A DNA stretch of 64,000 bases from Petrimonas mucosa (GTDB taxonomy: Bacteria > Bacteroidota > Bacteroidia > Bacteroidales > Dysgonomonadaceae), in the NCBI RefSeq assembly GCF_900095795.1, contig NZ_LT608328.1:861001-925000 (forward strand), written 5' to 3'. The notes under the pieces are model-generated. The model ran no database searches and was not told the origin of the DNA. It worked only from the letters and a program-made list of their open reading frames with translations. The position numbers were made by a program, and so were the translations under genes. Position 1 is the stretch's first letter. The number at the start of each line of letters is the position of its first letter. This document shows, one piece after another, positions 24,076 to 32,633 of this stretch.

Positions 24076-25371
24076 TCAGCCAATTCCCCCTGCCGCCTTT
24101 ACCATTTTTGTCCGGATCGCATCGGTACACAGGTTTCCGATGCTACCGGCGTGCGTGTGGTTCAATACGGGTTCAAATGAGAAGGTGCCCTCCTGTACTT
24201 CCCGTCCTACCTGCTGATACGCTTCGCGGAACGGAACGCCCCGCAAGACAAGTTCGTTTACTTTCTCCACCGTAAAGAGATATCGATATTTTTCATCTTC
24301 CAGGATGTTGTTGTTCACAGAGATGTGTGACAGCATGAAATGGGTCATCTCGAAGAGGGTATGCAACGTCTCGAGGGCCGGGAAGAGATTCTCCTTCAAC
24401 AGCTGGAAGTCGCGGTGATAACCGTGTGGCAGGTTGGTGGTCATCAGCGCGATCTCGTTGGGAAGTCCCTGTAGACGGTTGCTGTGCGCACGGATCAACT
24501 CCCATACGTCGGGGTTCTTCTTGTGCGGCATGATGCTCGATCCGGTAGTCAGCTTGTCGGGATAGGAGATAAATCCATAATTGCCCGAGAGGTACATGCA
24601 GTTGTCGGCTGCCAGTTTGTTCAGCGTGGCGGCAAACGATGCTATGCTGAAAGCGAGGATACGCTCGCTCTTCCCCCTCCCCATCTGAGCGGCAACCGAG
24701 TTGTAGCTAAGGGTTTCGAAATCGAGTTCCTGCGTGGTCATCTCCCGGTCGAGCGGAAATGAACTGCCATACCCGGCTGCAGAGCCGAGCGGATTCTGGT
24801 TGGCTACCCGCCAGGCGGCAACCAGCGTATGCATATCGTCCACGAGCGTTTCGGCATATGCCCCGAACCAAAGTCCGAAGGAGGAGGGCATCGCGATCTG
24901 TCCGTGCGTGTAACCGGGCAGGAGGACCGACCGGTATTGTTCGCTGAGGGTTTGCAACAGGTCGAAAAGTTCCAGTGCTTCAGTTTTGATCTTCCTGATC
25001 TCATCCTTGAAGAAGAGTTTCAGGTCCACCAGCACCTGATCGTTCCGTGAACGGCCAGAGTGGATCTTCTTGCCCGATTCGCCGAGGGTTTCGGTAAGCA
25101 TTGCCTCGATCTGCGAATGGATATCTTCAGCGTCGTCGCTGAGAGTGAAATTCCCCTCCTCAACATCCGAGAGGATTCTCTGCAGCTCGCTACGCAGCTT
25201 CTTTTCTTCGGCCTCTTCCAGCAATCCTATTTTTACCAGCATCTTGATGTGGGCCATCGAACCGATGATATCATATTTTGCCAGCCGCAAATCAAATTCC
25301 CGATCTCTTCCCACCGTGAATTTCTCTACCGACTTGTCGGCATCGAAGCCTTTGTTCCAGATTTTTGCCAT
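24076..25371 (-). CDS. argH: Argininosuccinate lyase
   Basis: A 431-residue enzyme of the fumarase/aspartase superfamily, splitting argininosuccinate into arginine and fumarate. Signature GSSIMPHKKNPDVWEL contains the mobile catalytic-Ser loop. HSGRSRNDQVLVDLKLFFKDE and PGYTHGQIAMPSSFGLWFGA are the other conserved regions, and NPLGSAAGYGSSFPLDRE follows. It is the last gene of the arginine operon, with 3 bases between it and the M20 deacylase gene. The length is slightly short of E. coli ArgH but normal for Bacteroidota. Confidence 0.96.
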   Translation of the reverse strand: MAKIWNKGFDADKSVEKFTVGRDREFDLRLAKYDIIGSMAHIKMLVKIGLLEEAEEKKLRSELQRILSDVEEGNFTLSDDAEDIHSQIEAMLTETLGESGKKIHSGRSRNDQVLVDLKLFFKDEIRKIKTEALELFDLLQTLSEQYRSVLLPGYTHGQIAMPSSFGLWFGAYAETLVDDMHTLVAAWRVANQNPLGSAAGYGSSFPLDREMTTQELDFETLSYNSVAAQMGRGKSERILAFSIASFAATLNKLAADNCMYLSGNYGFISYPDKLTTGSSIMPHKKNPDVWELIRAHSNRLQGLPNEIALMTTNLPHGYHRDFQLLKENLFPALETLHTLFEMTHFMLSHISVNNNILEDEKYRYLFTVEKVNELVLRGVPFREAYQQVGREVQEGTFSFEPVLNHTHAGSIGNLCTDAIRTKMVKAAGGIG

Positions 25372-25374
25372 GAT

Positions 25375-26448
25375 CTATTTGATAAGTTTTGTTGCTTCTT
25401 CAATAAACCGGATATAACCGGCTATCCCATCTGCCAGCTCGCTGACCAGCACAAACTCATCGGCCTGATGGGAGCGGGCCGATTCACCCGGTCCCATTTT
25501 GATGGCCGGGCATGATATACGCATCCAGTCGGATGTAGTAGGGGAGACGTAGGTTTTTACTCCCATCCTCTCTACCGTTCTCATCAGCAGGTGATCCGAC
25601 GGCGTGGCCGAACTCCTGTTTGTGAGGTTTCGGGCAGTGAGCCTGCTCTTTACCTTCGACTGGAGAAGCTGCACTATTTCAGGGTTGGAGTATTGGTCGG
25701 TCGGGCGGATATCCACTACGAAGGTACATCTGTCGGGAACCACATTGTGTTGGGTACCGGCAGATATCTGCGTGACGGTAAGTTTCACATCGCCCATTGT
25801 AGGAGAGAGCCTGTCGAACCTGACCGAACGGATCGCCTGGATATCCTCCAGGGCAATATAGAGCGCATTTACCCCCTCGTTCCTTGCCGCATGACCACTC
25901 ACCCCGGTGGCCTCCCCGTCGATCACCAGCAGCCCCCGCTCGGCAATGGCAGCCTGCATCCCGGTCGGTTCACCGATAATGGCAAAATCGATTCCCGGAA
26001 TCTCTTTTGCAAGACGCGTCATCCCGTCGGGTCCGGAGTTCTCCTCCTCGCAGGATAAGACCAGCATGAGGTTGAAAGGTAGTTCAGAATTGTAGAAATG
26101 GAGGAATGTCTGCAGCAGGCAGACAACGCTTGCTCCGGCATCGTTGCTGCCCAGACCGAAAACGTGGGTGTCAGACAAAGGGGGATTGAACGGATCGAAG
26201 GTGTAGCTAGCTGCAGGCCTGACGGTGTCGATATGTGAATTGATCATCAACGTTTGCTTTGCAGCGCTGTGGTGTGGCTGACGGGCAATGATGTTCTCCT
26301 TCAACCGTTCCGTTCTTACCCCCCTTTCTGAAAGGTAATTGCATAAAAAATCGCTCCGCATCTTTTCCTCCCCCGAGAAAGATTTCATGGAAACCAACTC
26401 TCTGAGCAGCTGTGTCGTATTGCGGAGATATTCGTTGTTTAGGTGCAT
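25375..26448 (-). CDS. M20 family N-acyl deacylase of the arginine pathway
   Basis: A 357-residue zinc peptidase-fold amidohydrolase. Metal ligands fit MINSHIDTV, GLGSNDAGASV (bridging Asp), LSCEEENSG (catalytic Glu pair), IGEPTG and the final His in ARSHQADEF. In pathways with ArgF', the acyl group is removed from N-acylcitrulline, so the enzyme is more likely an N-succinyl- (or acetyl-) citrulline deacylase than acetylornithine deacetylase. That follows from the ArgF' specificity residue and operon position, not from this sequence alone. A symbol argE' or similar would be a guess. Confidence 0.85.
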   Translation of the reverse strand: MHLNNEYLRNTTQLLRELVSMKSFSGEEKMRSDFLCNYLSERGVRTERLKENIIARQPHHSAAKQTLMINSHIDTVRPAASYTFDPFNPPLSDTHVFGLGSNDAGASVVCLLQTFLHFYNSELPFNLMLVLSCEEENSGPDGMTRLAKEIPGIDFAIIGEPTGMQAAIAERGLLVIDGEATGVSGHAARNEGVNALYIALEDIQAIRSVRFDRLSPTMGDVKLTVTQISAGTQHNVVPDRCTFVVDIRPTDQYSNPEIVQLLQSKVKSRLTARNLTNRSSATPSDHLLMRTVERMGVKTYVSPTTSDWMRISCPAIKMGPGESARSHQADEFVLVSELADGIAGYIRFIEEATKLIK

Positions 26449-26458
26449 ATTGATGTTT

Positions 26459-27250
26459 TTATCCGATCAACATAGTTCCTCTCTTCTGCAACAGATTCCG
26501 GGCGTGGAGGATCATCACCTCCGATACCCCCTCCTGTATGGCGCTGAACGAGTTGTCGAGTTTAGGAATCATGCCGTCTGCAATCACTCCCTGCTCCCTG
26601 AGCTGGGCAAATGTTTCCCGGTTGATTAGCGGGATCAGGCTTTCACTGTCGTTGACGTCGCGCAACACTCCCTCCTTTTCGAAACAGTAATACAATGTAG
26701 TGCGATACTGTTTCGAAAGCGATATTGCAAGCGATGAGGCCACCGTGTCGGCGTTGGTATTGAGTAGTGAGCCGTTGCCATCGTGTGTTATGGCGCAGAA
26801 GACTGGGACAATCTCCTTTTCGAGGAGTGTGGTGATCAGTTCCCCGTCCATTTTTCGCGTAATCGGGTCACCCACGAATCCAAAATCGATAGGCTCCGGA
26901 TTCCGGCGTGCCGAAGGAATGGCGTTGCCGTCAACGCCCGAGAGGCCGATGGCATTACATCCGATCTGTTGCAGTTGGGCAACGATGCTCTTGTTGATCC
27001 ATCCGGCATAGACCATCGTTACCAGTTGCAGTGTTTCGGCATCGGTCACGCGGCGGCCGTTGACCATCTTGGTGGTGATACCGAGTCGTTCCGCCATCTT
27101 CGAAGCCAGTACGCCTCCGCCGTGAACAAGCAGTTTCCTCCCTTTCAACTGGTGGAAATCATGCAAGAAACTGGTCAGCGCTTCAGGTTTGTCGACAACG
27201 TTTCCACCAATTTTTACGACGGAGAGCGGGAGATTGGAGTGAGTAGCCAT
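26459..27250 (-). CDS. argB: N-acyl-glutamate kinase (acetylglutamate kinase family)
   Basis: A 263-residue amino-acid kinase. The start VVKIGGNVVDKP gives the nucleotide-binding Lys and Gly loop. KLLVHGGGVLASKMAERLG binds the acyl-glutamate substrate, NGRRVTDAETLQLVTMVYAG is the family signature, and NTNADTVASSLAISLS holds the catalytic Asp. It phosphorylates the gamma-carboxyl of N-acylglutamate. Because the downstream carbamoyltransferase looks succinyl-specific, the natural substrate may be N-succinylglutamate. It lies 17 bases behind argF' and 10 bases before the deacylase gene. Confidence 0.94.
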   Translation of the reverse strand: MATHSNLPLSVVKIGGNVVDKPEALTSFLHDFHQLKGRKLLVHGGGVLASKMAERLGITTKMVNGRRVTDAETLQLVTMVYAGWINKSIVAQLQQIGCNAIGLSGVDGNAIPSARRNPEPIDFGFVGDPITRKMDGELITTLLEKEIVPVFCAITHDGNGSLLNTNADTVASSLAISLSKQYRTTLYYCFEKEGVLRDVNDSESLIPLINRETFAQLREQGVIADGMIPKLDNSFSAIQEGVSEVMILHARNLLQKRGTMLIG

Positions 27251-27267
27251 ACCTTTATACTTTATAT

Positions 27268-28224
27268 TTATTGCAGTTCCAGTAAAATTTCCTTCAATAC
27301 CGTTTGTGCCGAAACCACACGATTGGCTGCTTCGGGTATAACGATTGATTGCGGGCTTTCTATCACCTCGTCGGTAACGATCATGTTACGGCGGACAGGA
27401 AGACAGTGCATGAAATAGGCATTGTTGGTCAGTGCCATCTTTTGGGTGTCTACCGTCCACGACCTGTCGCTGTTCAGTATCTTCCCGTAGTTGGGATCCT
27501 GGTAGGCCGCCCAGTTTTTCGCATAGATGAAGTCGGCATCCTTGAAAGCCTTCTTTTGGTCATATTCCACTGTGGCCTTTCCTGTAAACTGTGCATCCAG
27601 TTCATACCCTTCAGGGTGTGTGATTACAAATTCATAATCGGTAGCATTCATCCACTCGGCAAATGAGTTGGGAACTGCCTGGGGCAGTGCCCTCGGATGA
27701 GGAGCCCAGGTGAGTACGACCTTGGGGCGCTCCTTCTTTTTATACTCCTCGATGGTGATCAGGTCGGCAAAGCTCTGCAACGGGTGGCGGGTTGCAGCCT
27801 CCATGCTGAATACAGGTTTTCCTGAATACTGGATGAACTGATTGAGGATTACTTCGTTGTAGTCGTATTCCTTGTTTTCGAACTGGGCAAACGAGCGTAC
27901 GCCGATAATATCGCAGTATGATCCCATCACCGGGATCGCCTCAAGGATATGTTCAGGCTTGTCACCATCCATCACCACGCCACGTTCAGTTTCGAGTTTC
28001 CACGCTCCCTGGTTGATATCAAGTACGATAACGTTCATGCCCAGGTTCATCCCGGCTTTCTGTGTGCTCAACCTTGTGCGCAGGCTCGAGTTGAAGAAGA
28101 TGAGCATCAAGGTCTTGTTTTTGCCGAGGTGCTGGTCGGCATATGGGTTCTCTTTCACATATTTCGCTTTCTCCAGGGCGCTTCGAATGTCGCCAATGTC
28201 TTGAACGCAGGTAAAGTGTCTCAT
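27268..28224 (-). CDS. argF': N-succinylornithine carbamoyltransferase
   Basis: A 318-residue carbamoyltransferase. The carbamoyl-phosphate loop reads FFNSSLRTRLSTQ (about 43-55) and the C-terminal region HCLPVRRNMIVTDEVI. In this subfamily, residue 90-92 sets the acyl group: Glu in the Xanthomonas acetylornithine enzyme and Pro in the Bacteroides fragilis succinylornithine enzyme. Counting from the Met, residue 90 here is Pro (GDKPEHILEA), so the succinyl type is expected. It replaces the normal ornithine carbamoyltransferase and is part of a continuous arginine operon. Confidence 0.9.
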   Translation of the reverse strand: MRHFTCVQDIGDIRSALEKAKYVKENPYADQHLGKNKTLMLIFFNSSLRTRLSTQKAGMNLGMNVIVLDINQGAWKLETERGVVMDGDKPEHILEAIPVMGSYCDIIGVRSFAQFENKEYDYNEVILNQFIQYSGKPVFSMEAATRHPLQSFADLITIEEYKKKERPKVVLTWAPHPRALPQAVPNSFAEWMNATDYEFVITHPEGYELDAQFTGKATVEYDQKKAFKDADFIYAKNWAAYQDPNYGKILNSDRSWTVDTQKMALTNNAYFMHCLPVRRNMIVTDEVIESPQSIVIPEAANRVVSAQTVLKEILLELQ

Positions 28225-28240
28225 ATTTTGAACTTTTTGA

Positions 28241-29371
28241 CTAATAGGTTTCGATAATCTGTTTCAGTTCGTTCAGGAAGGTGTCGGCTTCCTGTTTCGA
28301 TACCGAGAGCGGAGGAAGCAGACGCATCACGTTGTTCTTTGCCCCGCCTGTAAAGATGTGGCTGTTGAACAGCAGTCGGTTACGTACTTCCGAATAGCTG
28401 GGTTTCAGTTCGACGCCCAACATCAATCCCCGGCCACGGATCTCTGCGATTCCGTTTAGGGTTGACAACTCTTTCAGCAGGTAGTTGCCTATTTGGAATG
28501 CATTCTCAATTAGCGACTCCTCCTTCAGTACATCCAGGACGGCAATGGCTGCTGCACAGGCCAAGTGGTTTCCGCCAAAGGTCGTTCCCAACATCCCTTT
28601 TTTTGCCTTGATTTCGGGCGAGATCAATACCCCACCGATCGGAAAGCCATTTCCCATTCCCTTTGCCACCGTTATCATGTCTGGCTTAATGCCAGCATAC
28701 TGATGGGCAAAGAAACGTCCGGTACGGCCGTAACCCGATTGAATCTCATCGAGAACAAGCACCGTTCCATGCTTGCGACAGGCAACTTCGAGCTGCTGCA
28801 GGAAATTGTCTTCGGGAACGAAGATGCCGGCGACACCCTGAATACCTTCCACCATCACAGCCGCAACATCACCCTTTGCCAGTTCGCTTATGGCTCCCTC
28901 CACATCGTTGAGGGGGAGAAAGGTCACTTCATGTCCGGAGTTGAAGAGCGATTGGATCGACGGGTTGTCGGTAACGGCAACCGCTCCGGAGGTGCGGCCG
29001 TGGAATGATCCGCTGCAAGCGATTATCCGCTTTCTTCCCGTGTGGAAAGAGGCCAGCTTCAATGCGTTCTCATTGGCTTCAGCGCCGCTGTTGCAAAGAA
29101 AGAGTGCGTAGTCGGGATAGCCGCTCTGTTCCCCAAGTTTCTCTGCAAGCTCTGTTTGCAGGCTGTTGATGACGGAGTTGGAGTAGAAGCCGATTCTGGC
29201 AACCTGCTCCTGGATCGCTTTTACATAGAGAGGGTGGCTGTGTCCGATGGATATGACGGCATGTCCACCGTAGAAATCGAGGTATTCCACTCCCTCCCTG
29301 TCCCAGACATGGCAACCTTCTGCCCTGACCGGCTCAATGTCCCACAAATTATATACGTCAAATAGATTCAT
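28241..29371 (-). CDS. argD: N-acylornithine aminotransferase
   Basis: A 376-residue class III PLP aminotransferase, transferring the glutamate amino group to N-acylglutamate semialdehyde. Motifs are FLCNSGAEANENALKLA, the PLP Asp in VLVLDEIQSGYGRTG, and the Schiff-base Lys in ITVAKGMGNGFPIGGVL. LGTTFGGNHLACAAAIAVL is also typical. It sits between argC and argF', consistent with the biosynthetic rather than catabolic role; whether it prefers succinyl or acetyl substrate cannot be read here. Confidence 0.94.
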   Translation of the reverse strand: MNLFDVYNLWDIEPVRAEGCHVWDREGVEYLDFYGGHAVISIGHSHPLYVKAIQEQVARIGFYSNSVINSLQTELAEKLGEQSGYPDYALFLCNSGAEANENALKLASFHTGRKRIIACSGSFHGRTSGAVAVTDNPSIQSLFNSGHEVTFLPLNDVEGAISELAKGDVAAVMVEGIQGVAGIFVPEDNFLQQLEVACRKHGTVLVLDEIQSGYGRTGRFFAHQYAGIKPDMITVAKGMGNGFPIGGVLISPEIKAKKGMLGTTFGGNHLACAAAIAVLDVLKEESLIENAFQIGNYLLKELSTLNGIAEIRGRGLMLGVELKPSYSEVRNRLLFNSHIFTGGAKNNVMRLLPPLSVSKQEADTFLNELKQIIETY

Positions 29372-29406
29372 TTTCTCATTACAAGTTCTAAGGTGTGAAT
29401 AGACGC

Positions 29407-30381
29407 TTAAAATGCACTCCCTTTCAGCTTCAATCCTGTGGTTTCATCCAGGCCGAACATCAGGTTCATGCTTTGTACCGCCTGTCCCGAGGCCCCCTTT
29501 AAGAGGTTGTCGATAATGGAGGTGATATGGATATACCCATTGTGAAATCCGATATGAAGCAGGCATTTGTTGGTGTTGACCACCTCCTTCAGGCTGATCG
29601 GTTCATCAGAGACGAAGACAAATGGAGAGTCGTTATAATACTCCTTGAAGTAGCTGATCGTCTCCGTTTCGGACATCTGACCGTTCCATCGGGTATAGAT
29701 GCTGGCGAAGATTCCACGGGTAAAATCACCCCGCATGGGAACCCATTGAATCGGTGGAACTTCTCCGTTCCCGACAACTTTCAAGGTCCGTTCGATTTCC
29801 GACAGATGTTGATGGGTGAATGGTTTATAAACCGAGATATTGTTGTCGCGATAGCTGAAATGCGTTGTATCCACCGGTTTCTTGCCGGCTCCGGTTGATC
29901 CGGTGATGGCGTGTACGTGAATCTCGTCGGTCAGCGCGTTGGATGCTGCCAACGGCAACAGCCCCAGCATGATGGAGGTGGCAAAACAGCCCGGATTGGC
30001 AATGCTGTTGGCTCTCCTGATCTGCTCCCGGTTGAGTTCGCACAGCCCGAAGATGAACTCTCGCCCGCCGAACTTCGGGTCGTTGCGGAAATCGTTTCCC
30101 AAGTCGATCACCTTGCATGTCGCCGGAATGTTGTTCTCGGCAAGGAAGGTGCGCGATAGTCCGTGACCGAGGCAAAGGAAGATGAGGTCGGGCTGCCCCA
30201 CCTTGCCGGAAAAGGTAATGTCGGTCTCTCCAAACAGATCGCGGTGTATCGAGGAGACCGGCACTCCGGCAGAACTCGAACTGATTACCGACTCAATTGT
30301 TACTCCGGGATGATTCAGTAGAATCCGGAGCAGTTCGCCGGCGGTGTAGCCGGTTCCACCGGCAATGGATACTTTTATCAT
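29407..30381 (-). CDS. argC: N-acyl-gamma-glutamyl-phosphate reductase
   Basis: A 324-residue NADPH-dependent reductase forming N-acylglutamate semialdehyde. The nucleotide-binding start is KVSIAGGTGYTAGELLRILL. The active-site Cys lies in IANPGCFATSIMLGLLPLAA, and GSTGAGKKPVDTTHFSYRDN is the second conserved segment. Length and motifs are normal for the short ArgC type. The gene is 20 bases downstream of argG and 35 bases upstream of argD in the same orientation. Confidence 0.95.
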   Translation of the reverse strand: MIKVSIAGGTGYTAGELLRILLNHPGVTIESVISSSSAGVPVSSIHRDLFGETDITFSGKVGQPDLIFLCLGHGLSRTFLAENNIPATCKVIDLGNDFRNDPKFGGREFIFGLCELNREQIRRANSIANPGCFATSIMLGLLPLAASNALTDEIHVHAITGSTGAGKKPVDTTHFSYRDNNISVYKPFTHQHLSEIERTLKVVGNGEVPPIQWVPMRGDFTRGIFASIYTRWNGQMSETETISYFKEYYNDSPFVFVSDEPISLKEVVNTNKCLLHIGFHNGYIHITSIIDNLLKGASGQAVQSMNLMFGLDETTGLKLKGSAF

Positions 30382-30401
30382 CGTTATTACTGCTTGATGA
30401 A

Positions 30402-31586
30402 CTATTCGTGAATCTTGTAGTAAATTTTCAACGGATTGGAAATTACCTTGGTAAAGCCAACCACATCCTGTCCCGTGAACGACTTGTTCACTTCGCCATA
30501 TTCTCCGAAGACCGGATTCATCAGGTCATATTCGGTAGAGCAGGCCAAAATAGAGAAGTGGTAGGGGCGAAGCTCCACATCCACTTCACCCGTTACAAAC
30601 TGCTGGGTGTCGTCGAGGAAGGTCTCGATATTGCGCATTACCGGTTCCAGGTATTGGGCTTCATGCATCAACTGTCCATACCAGTTCGACAACTGCTCTT
30701 TCCAGTATAGTTGCTGTTTGGTGAGTACATGTTTTTCCAGCAGATGGTGGGCTTTAATCAGGATCAGGGGAGCGGGAGCCTCAAAGGCAACCCTTCCTTT
30801 TGTACCGATGATGGTGTCGCCAACATGAATGTCACGGCCGATGCCAAATCTGGATGCCTGTTTGTGCAGCGCACGGATGAGCTGGACGGGCGTCATCTTC
30901 TCGCCGTTTAACGATACCGGTTCCCCTTTCTCAAATCCGATCTTTATCCGTTCCACGCCCTGATCGGTCACCTGTGAAGGGTAAGCCTCTTCGGGAAGGA
31001 TTCCGGATGATTTGAGCGTTTCAACGCCACCTACACTGGTTCCCCACAACCCCTGGTTGATGGAGTATTTCGACTTCTCCCACGAGAAATTGAATCCTTT
31101 CGATTTCAGGTAATCAATCTCCTCCTGACGAGAGAGTCCCAGCTCCCTGATCGGAGCAATGATTTTTATCTCCGGTGCCAATACTTCAAAAACAAGGTCG
31201 AACCGCACCTGGTCGTTCCCGGCACCTGTACTTCCGTGGGCAACATAGTCGGCGCCGATCTTTTTTACATGCTCCAGTACAGCTAAAGCCTGGAAGAAAC
31301 GTTCGGAACTGACCGAAAGGGGATAGGTGTTGTTCTTAAGAACATTCCCGAAGATCAGGTACTTTATTCCTTTGTTGTAATAGTCGTTAACCGCATCAAT
31401 GGTCGTGTGTGATGCTGCTCCTAACGTTTTGGCACGCTCTTCGATCCCGTTGAGCTCATCTTCGGAGAAACCGCCGGTATTGACTATGACCGTATGTACC
31501 TCCAAGTTGCGCTTATGGATAAGGTACGGTACACAAAATGAGGTGTCGAGTCCACCGCTGAATGCTAAAACTACTTTTTGTTTCAT
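30402..31586 (-). CDS. argG: Argininosuccinate synthase
   Basis: A 394-residue N-type ATP pyrophosphatase joining citrulline and aspartate. The PP-loop is LAFSGGLDTSFCVPYL (residues 6-21). GSTGAGNDQVRFDLVFEVLA follows, together with WGTSVGGVETL and the C-terminal tetramer region. It is the second gene of the operon, 19 bases behind the GNAT gene, ahead of argC. All expected motifs are intact and the length is usual. Confidence 0.95.
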   Translation of the reverse strand: MKQKVVLAFSGGLDTSFCVPYLIHKRNLEVHTVIVNTGGFSEDELNGIEERAKTLGAASHTTIDAVNDYYNKGIKYLIFGNVLKNNTYPLSVSSERFFQALAVLEHVKKIGADYVAHGSTGAGNDQVRFDLVFEVLAPEIKIIAPIRELGLSRQEEIDYLKSKGFNFSWEKSKYSINQGLWGTSVGGVETLKSSGILPEEAYPSQVTDQGVERIKIGFEKGEPVSLNGEKMTPVQLIRALHKQASRFGIGRDIHVGDTIIGTKGRVAFEAPAPLILIKAHHLLEKHVLTKQQLYWKEQLSNWYGQLMHEAQYLEPVMRNIETFLDDTQQFVTGEVDVELRPYHFSILACSTEYDLMNPVFGEYGEVNKSFTGQDVVGFTKVISNPLKIYYKIHE

Positions 31587-31605
31587 AATATTTCAGGCTT
31601 TTAGT

Positions 31606-32220
31606 TTATTTCTTGTACAATTTGTTAGGCGCTTTTTTCTTGACGATCGGCTTGACGACCTTTTTAGCGAACGAACTGGCTGCAACCTCTTTCTGGGCCG
31701 GATCGTATAAGAGTCCGGTACAGAGGCACATCTTGTAGTTGTTGCGTTGAAGGATGTCGAAGTTGCGACAACCCTGACATCCCTTCCAGAACTCTTCATC
31801 GTCGGTAAGCTCGGAGAAGGTAACCGGCTTGAAACCCAGTTCGGTGTTCATTTTCATTACCGCCAGTCCGGTGGTGATGCTGAAGATCTTTGCATTCGGG
31901 AACAGTTTTCGGGAAAGGTCAAAAATCTTGCGTTTAATTTTCTTGGCCAACCCCATATTCCGGTAGTCGGGATGAACAATGAGTCCCGAGTTGGCGACAA
32001 AACGCTGGTGACTGAACGTCTCGATGTAGGCAAAACCTACAAGTTTCTCTCCGTCGAGCGCAATAACTGCCTTACCTGCATTGATCTTCTCTGCAACGTA
32101 CTCGGGACTCCGTTTGGCAATACCTGTGCCGCGGGCCTGAGCCGACTCATAGATTAGATCACACACTTCCTGTGCGTATTTTGCATAAGCGGAAGTAGCT
32201 ATATGAATTTCCACATCCAT
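31606..32220 (-). CDS. GNAT acyltransferase, probable first step of arginine synthesis
   Basis: A 204-residue GNAT protein. The acyl-CoA binding region reads SGLIVHPDYRNMGLAKKIKR (the R/Q-x-x-G-x-G/A motif in variant form), preceded by LVGFAYIETF. Then comes a Cys-containing segment, FWKGCQGCRNFDIL, with MCLCTG, and a Lys/Pro-rich basic tail. It is the first gene of the arginine operon, which otherwise has no argA or argJ. N-acylation of glutamate, possibly with succinyl-CoA, is therefore a sensible inference, but the fold alone does not show the substrate. Confidence 0.75.
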   Translation of the reverse strand: MDVEIHIATSAYAKYAQEVCDLIYESAQARGTGIAKRSPEYVAEKINAGKAVIALDGEKLVGFAYIETFSHQRFVANSGLIVHPDYRNMGLAKKIKRKIFDLSRKLFPNAKIFSITTGLAVMKMNTELGFKPVTFSELTDDEEFWKGCQGCRNFDILQRNNYKMCLCTGLLYDPAQKEVAASSFAKKVVKPIVKKKAPNKLYKK

Positions 32221-32418
32221 TTCGTGTAATGTAAATAAAATGATGAATTAATATGATGAATAAAAAGGGTTTCCTAGTCCGGTATGATGTAGTATGGTGA
32301 TTTTACGGTATAACCTAAAAACCCGTAAAAAACCGGAAAAATCAGAAGCATCGTCGGAACAGATCCATAACGATGTGCCAGTGGGCAATATGTGTCTGTA
32401 ATATTTTCATCGGGTCTG

Positions 32419-32426
32419 CAAAAGTA
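32419..32426 (-). promoter_or_regulatory. Putative -7 element of the arginine operon
   Basis: Minus strand TACTTTTG, about 200 nt before the GNAT start. A TTTG-like element lies only 14 nt further upstream, shorter than the usual spacer. Confidence 0.35.
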
Positions 32427-32559
32427 ATACTTATATTTAACAAAAACGAAAAAAGGAGAGAAAATTTCAAGTAAAAATGCAGTATGAAAGCTCTTTGCCA
32501 AATTATTTAAAAAAAGTGTAAAGAGTGTTTATGAATCGTGGATTTTTCCCTGATTTTCT

Positions 32560-32567
32560 TATATTTG
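32560..32567 (+). promoter_or_regulatory. Putative -7 element of the KamA-family gene
   Basis: TATATTTG fits TAnnTTTG and lies 66 nt before the ATG at 32634; no clear TTTG partner is visible. Confidence 0.35.
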
Positions 32568-32633
32568 TAACAAAGCGAGAGCGCTTTTTCTGTTATTTAT
32601 AGAGAGTTACGCGTTAGAAAATAGAAAGTTACG

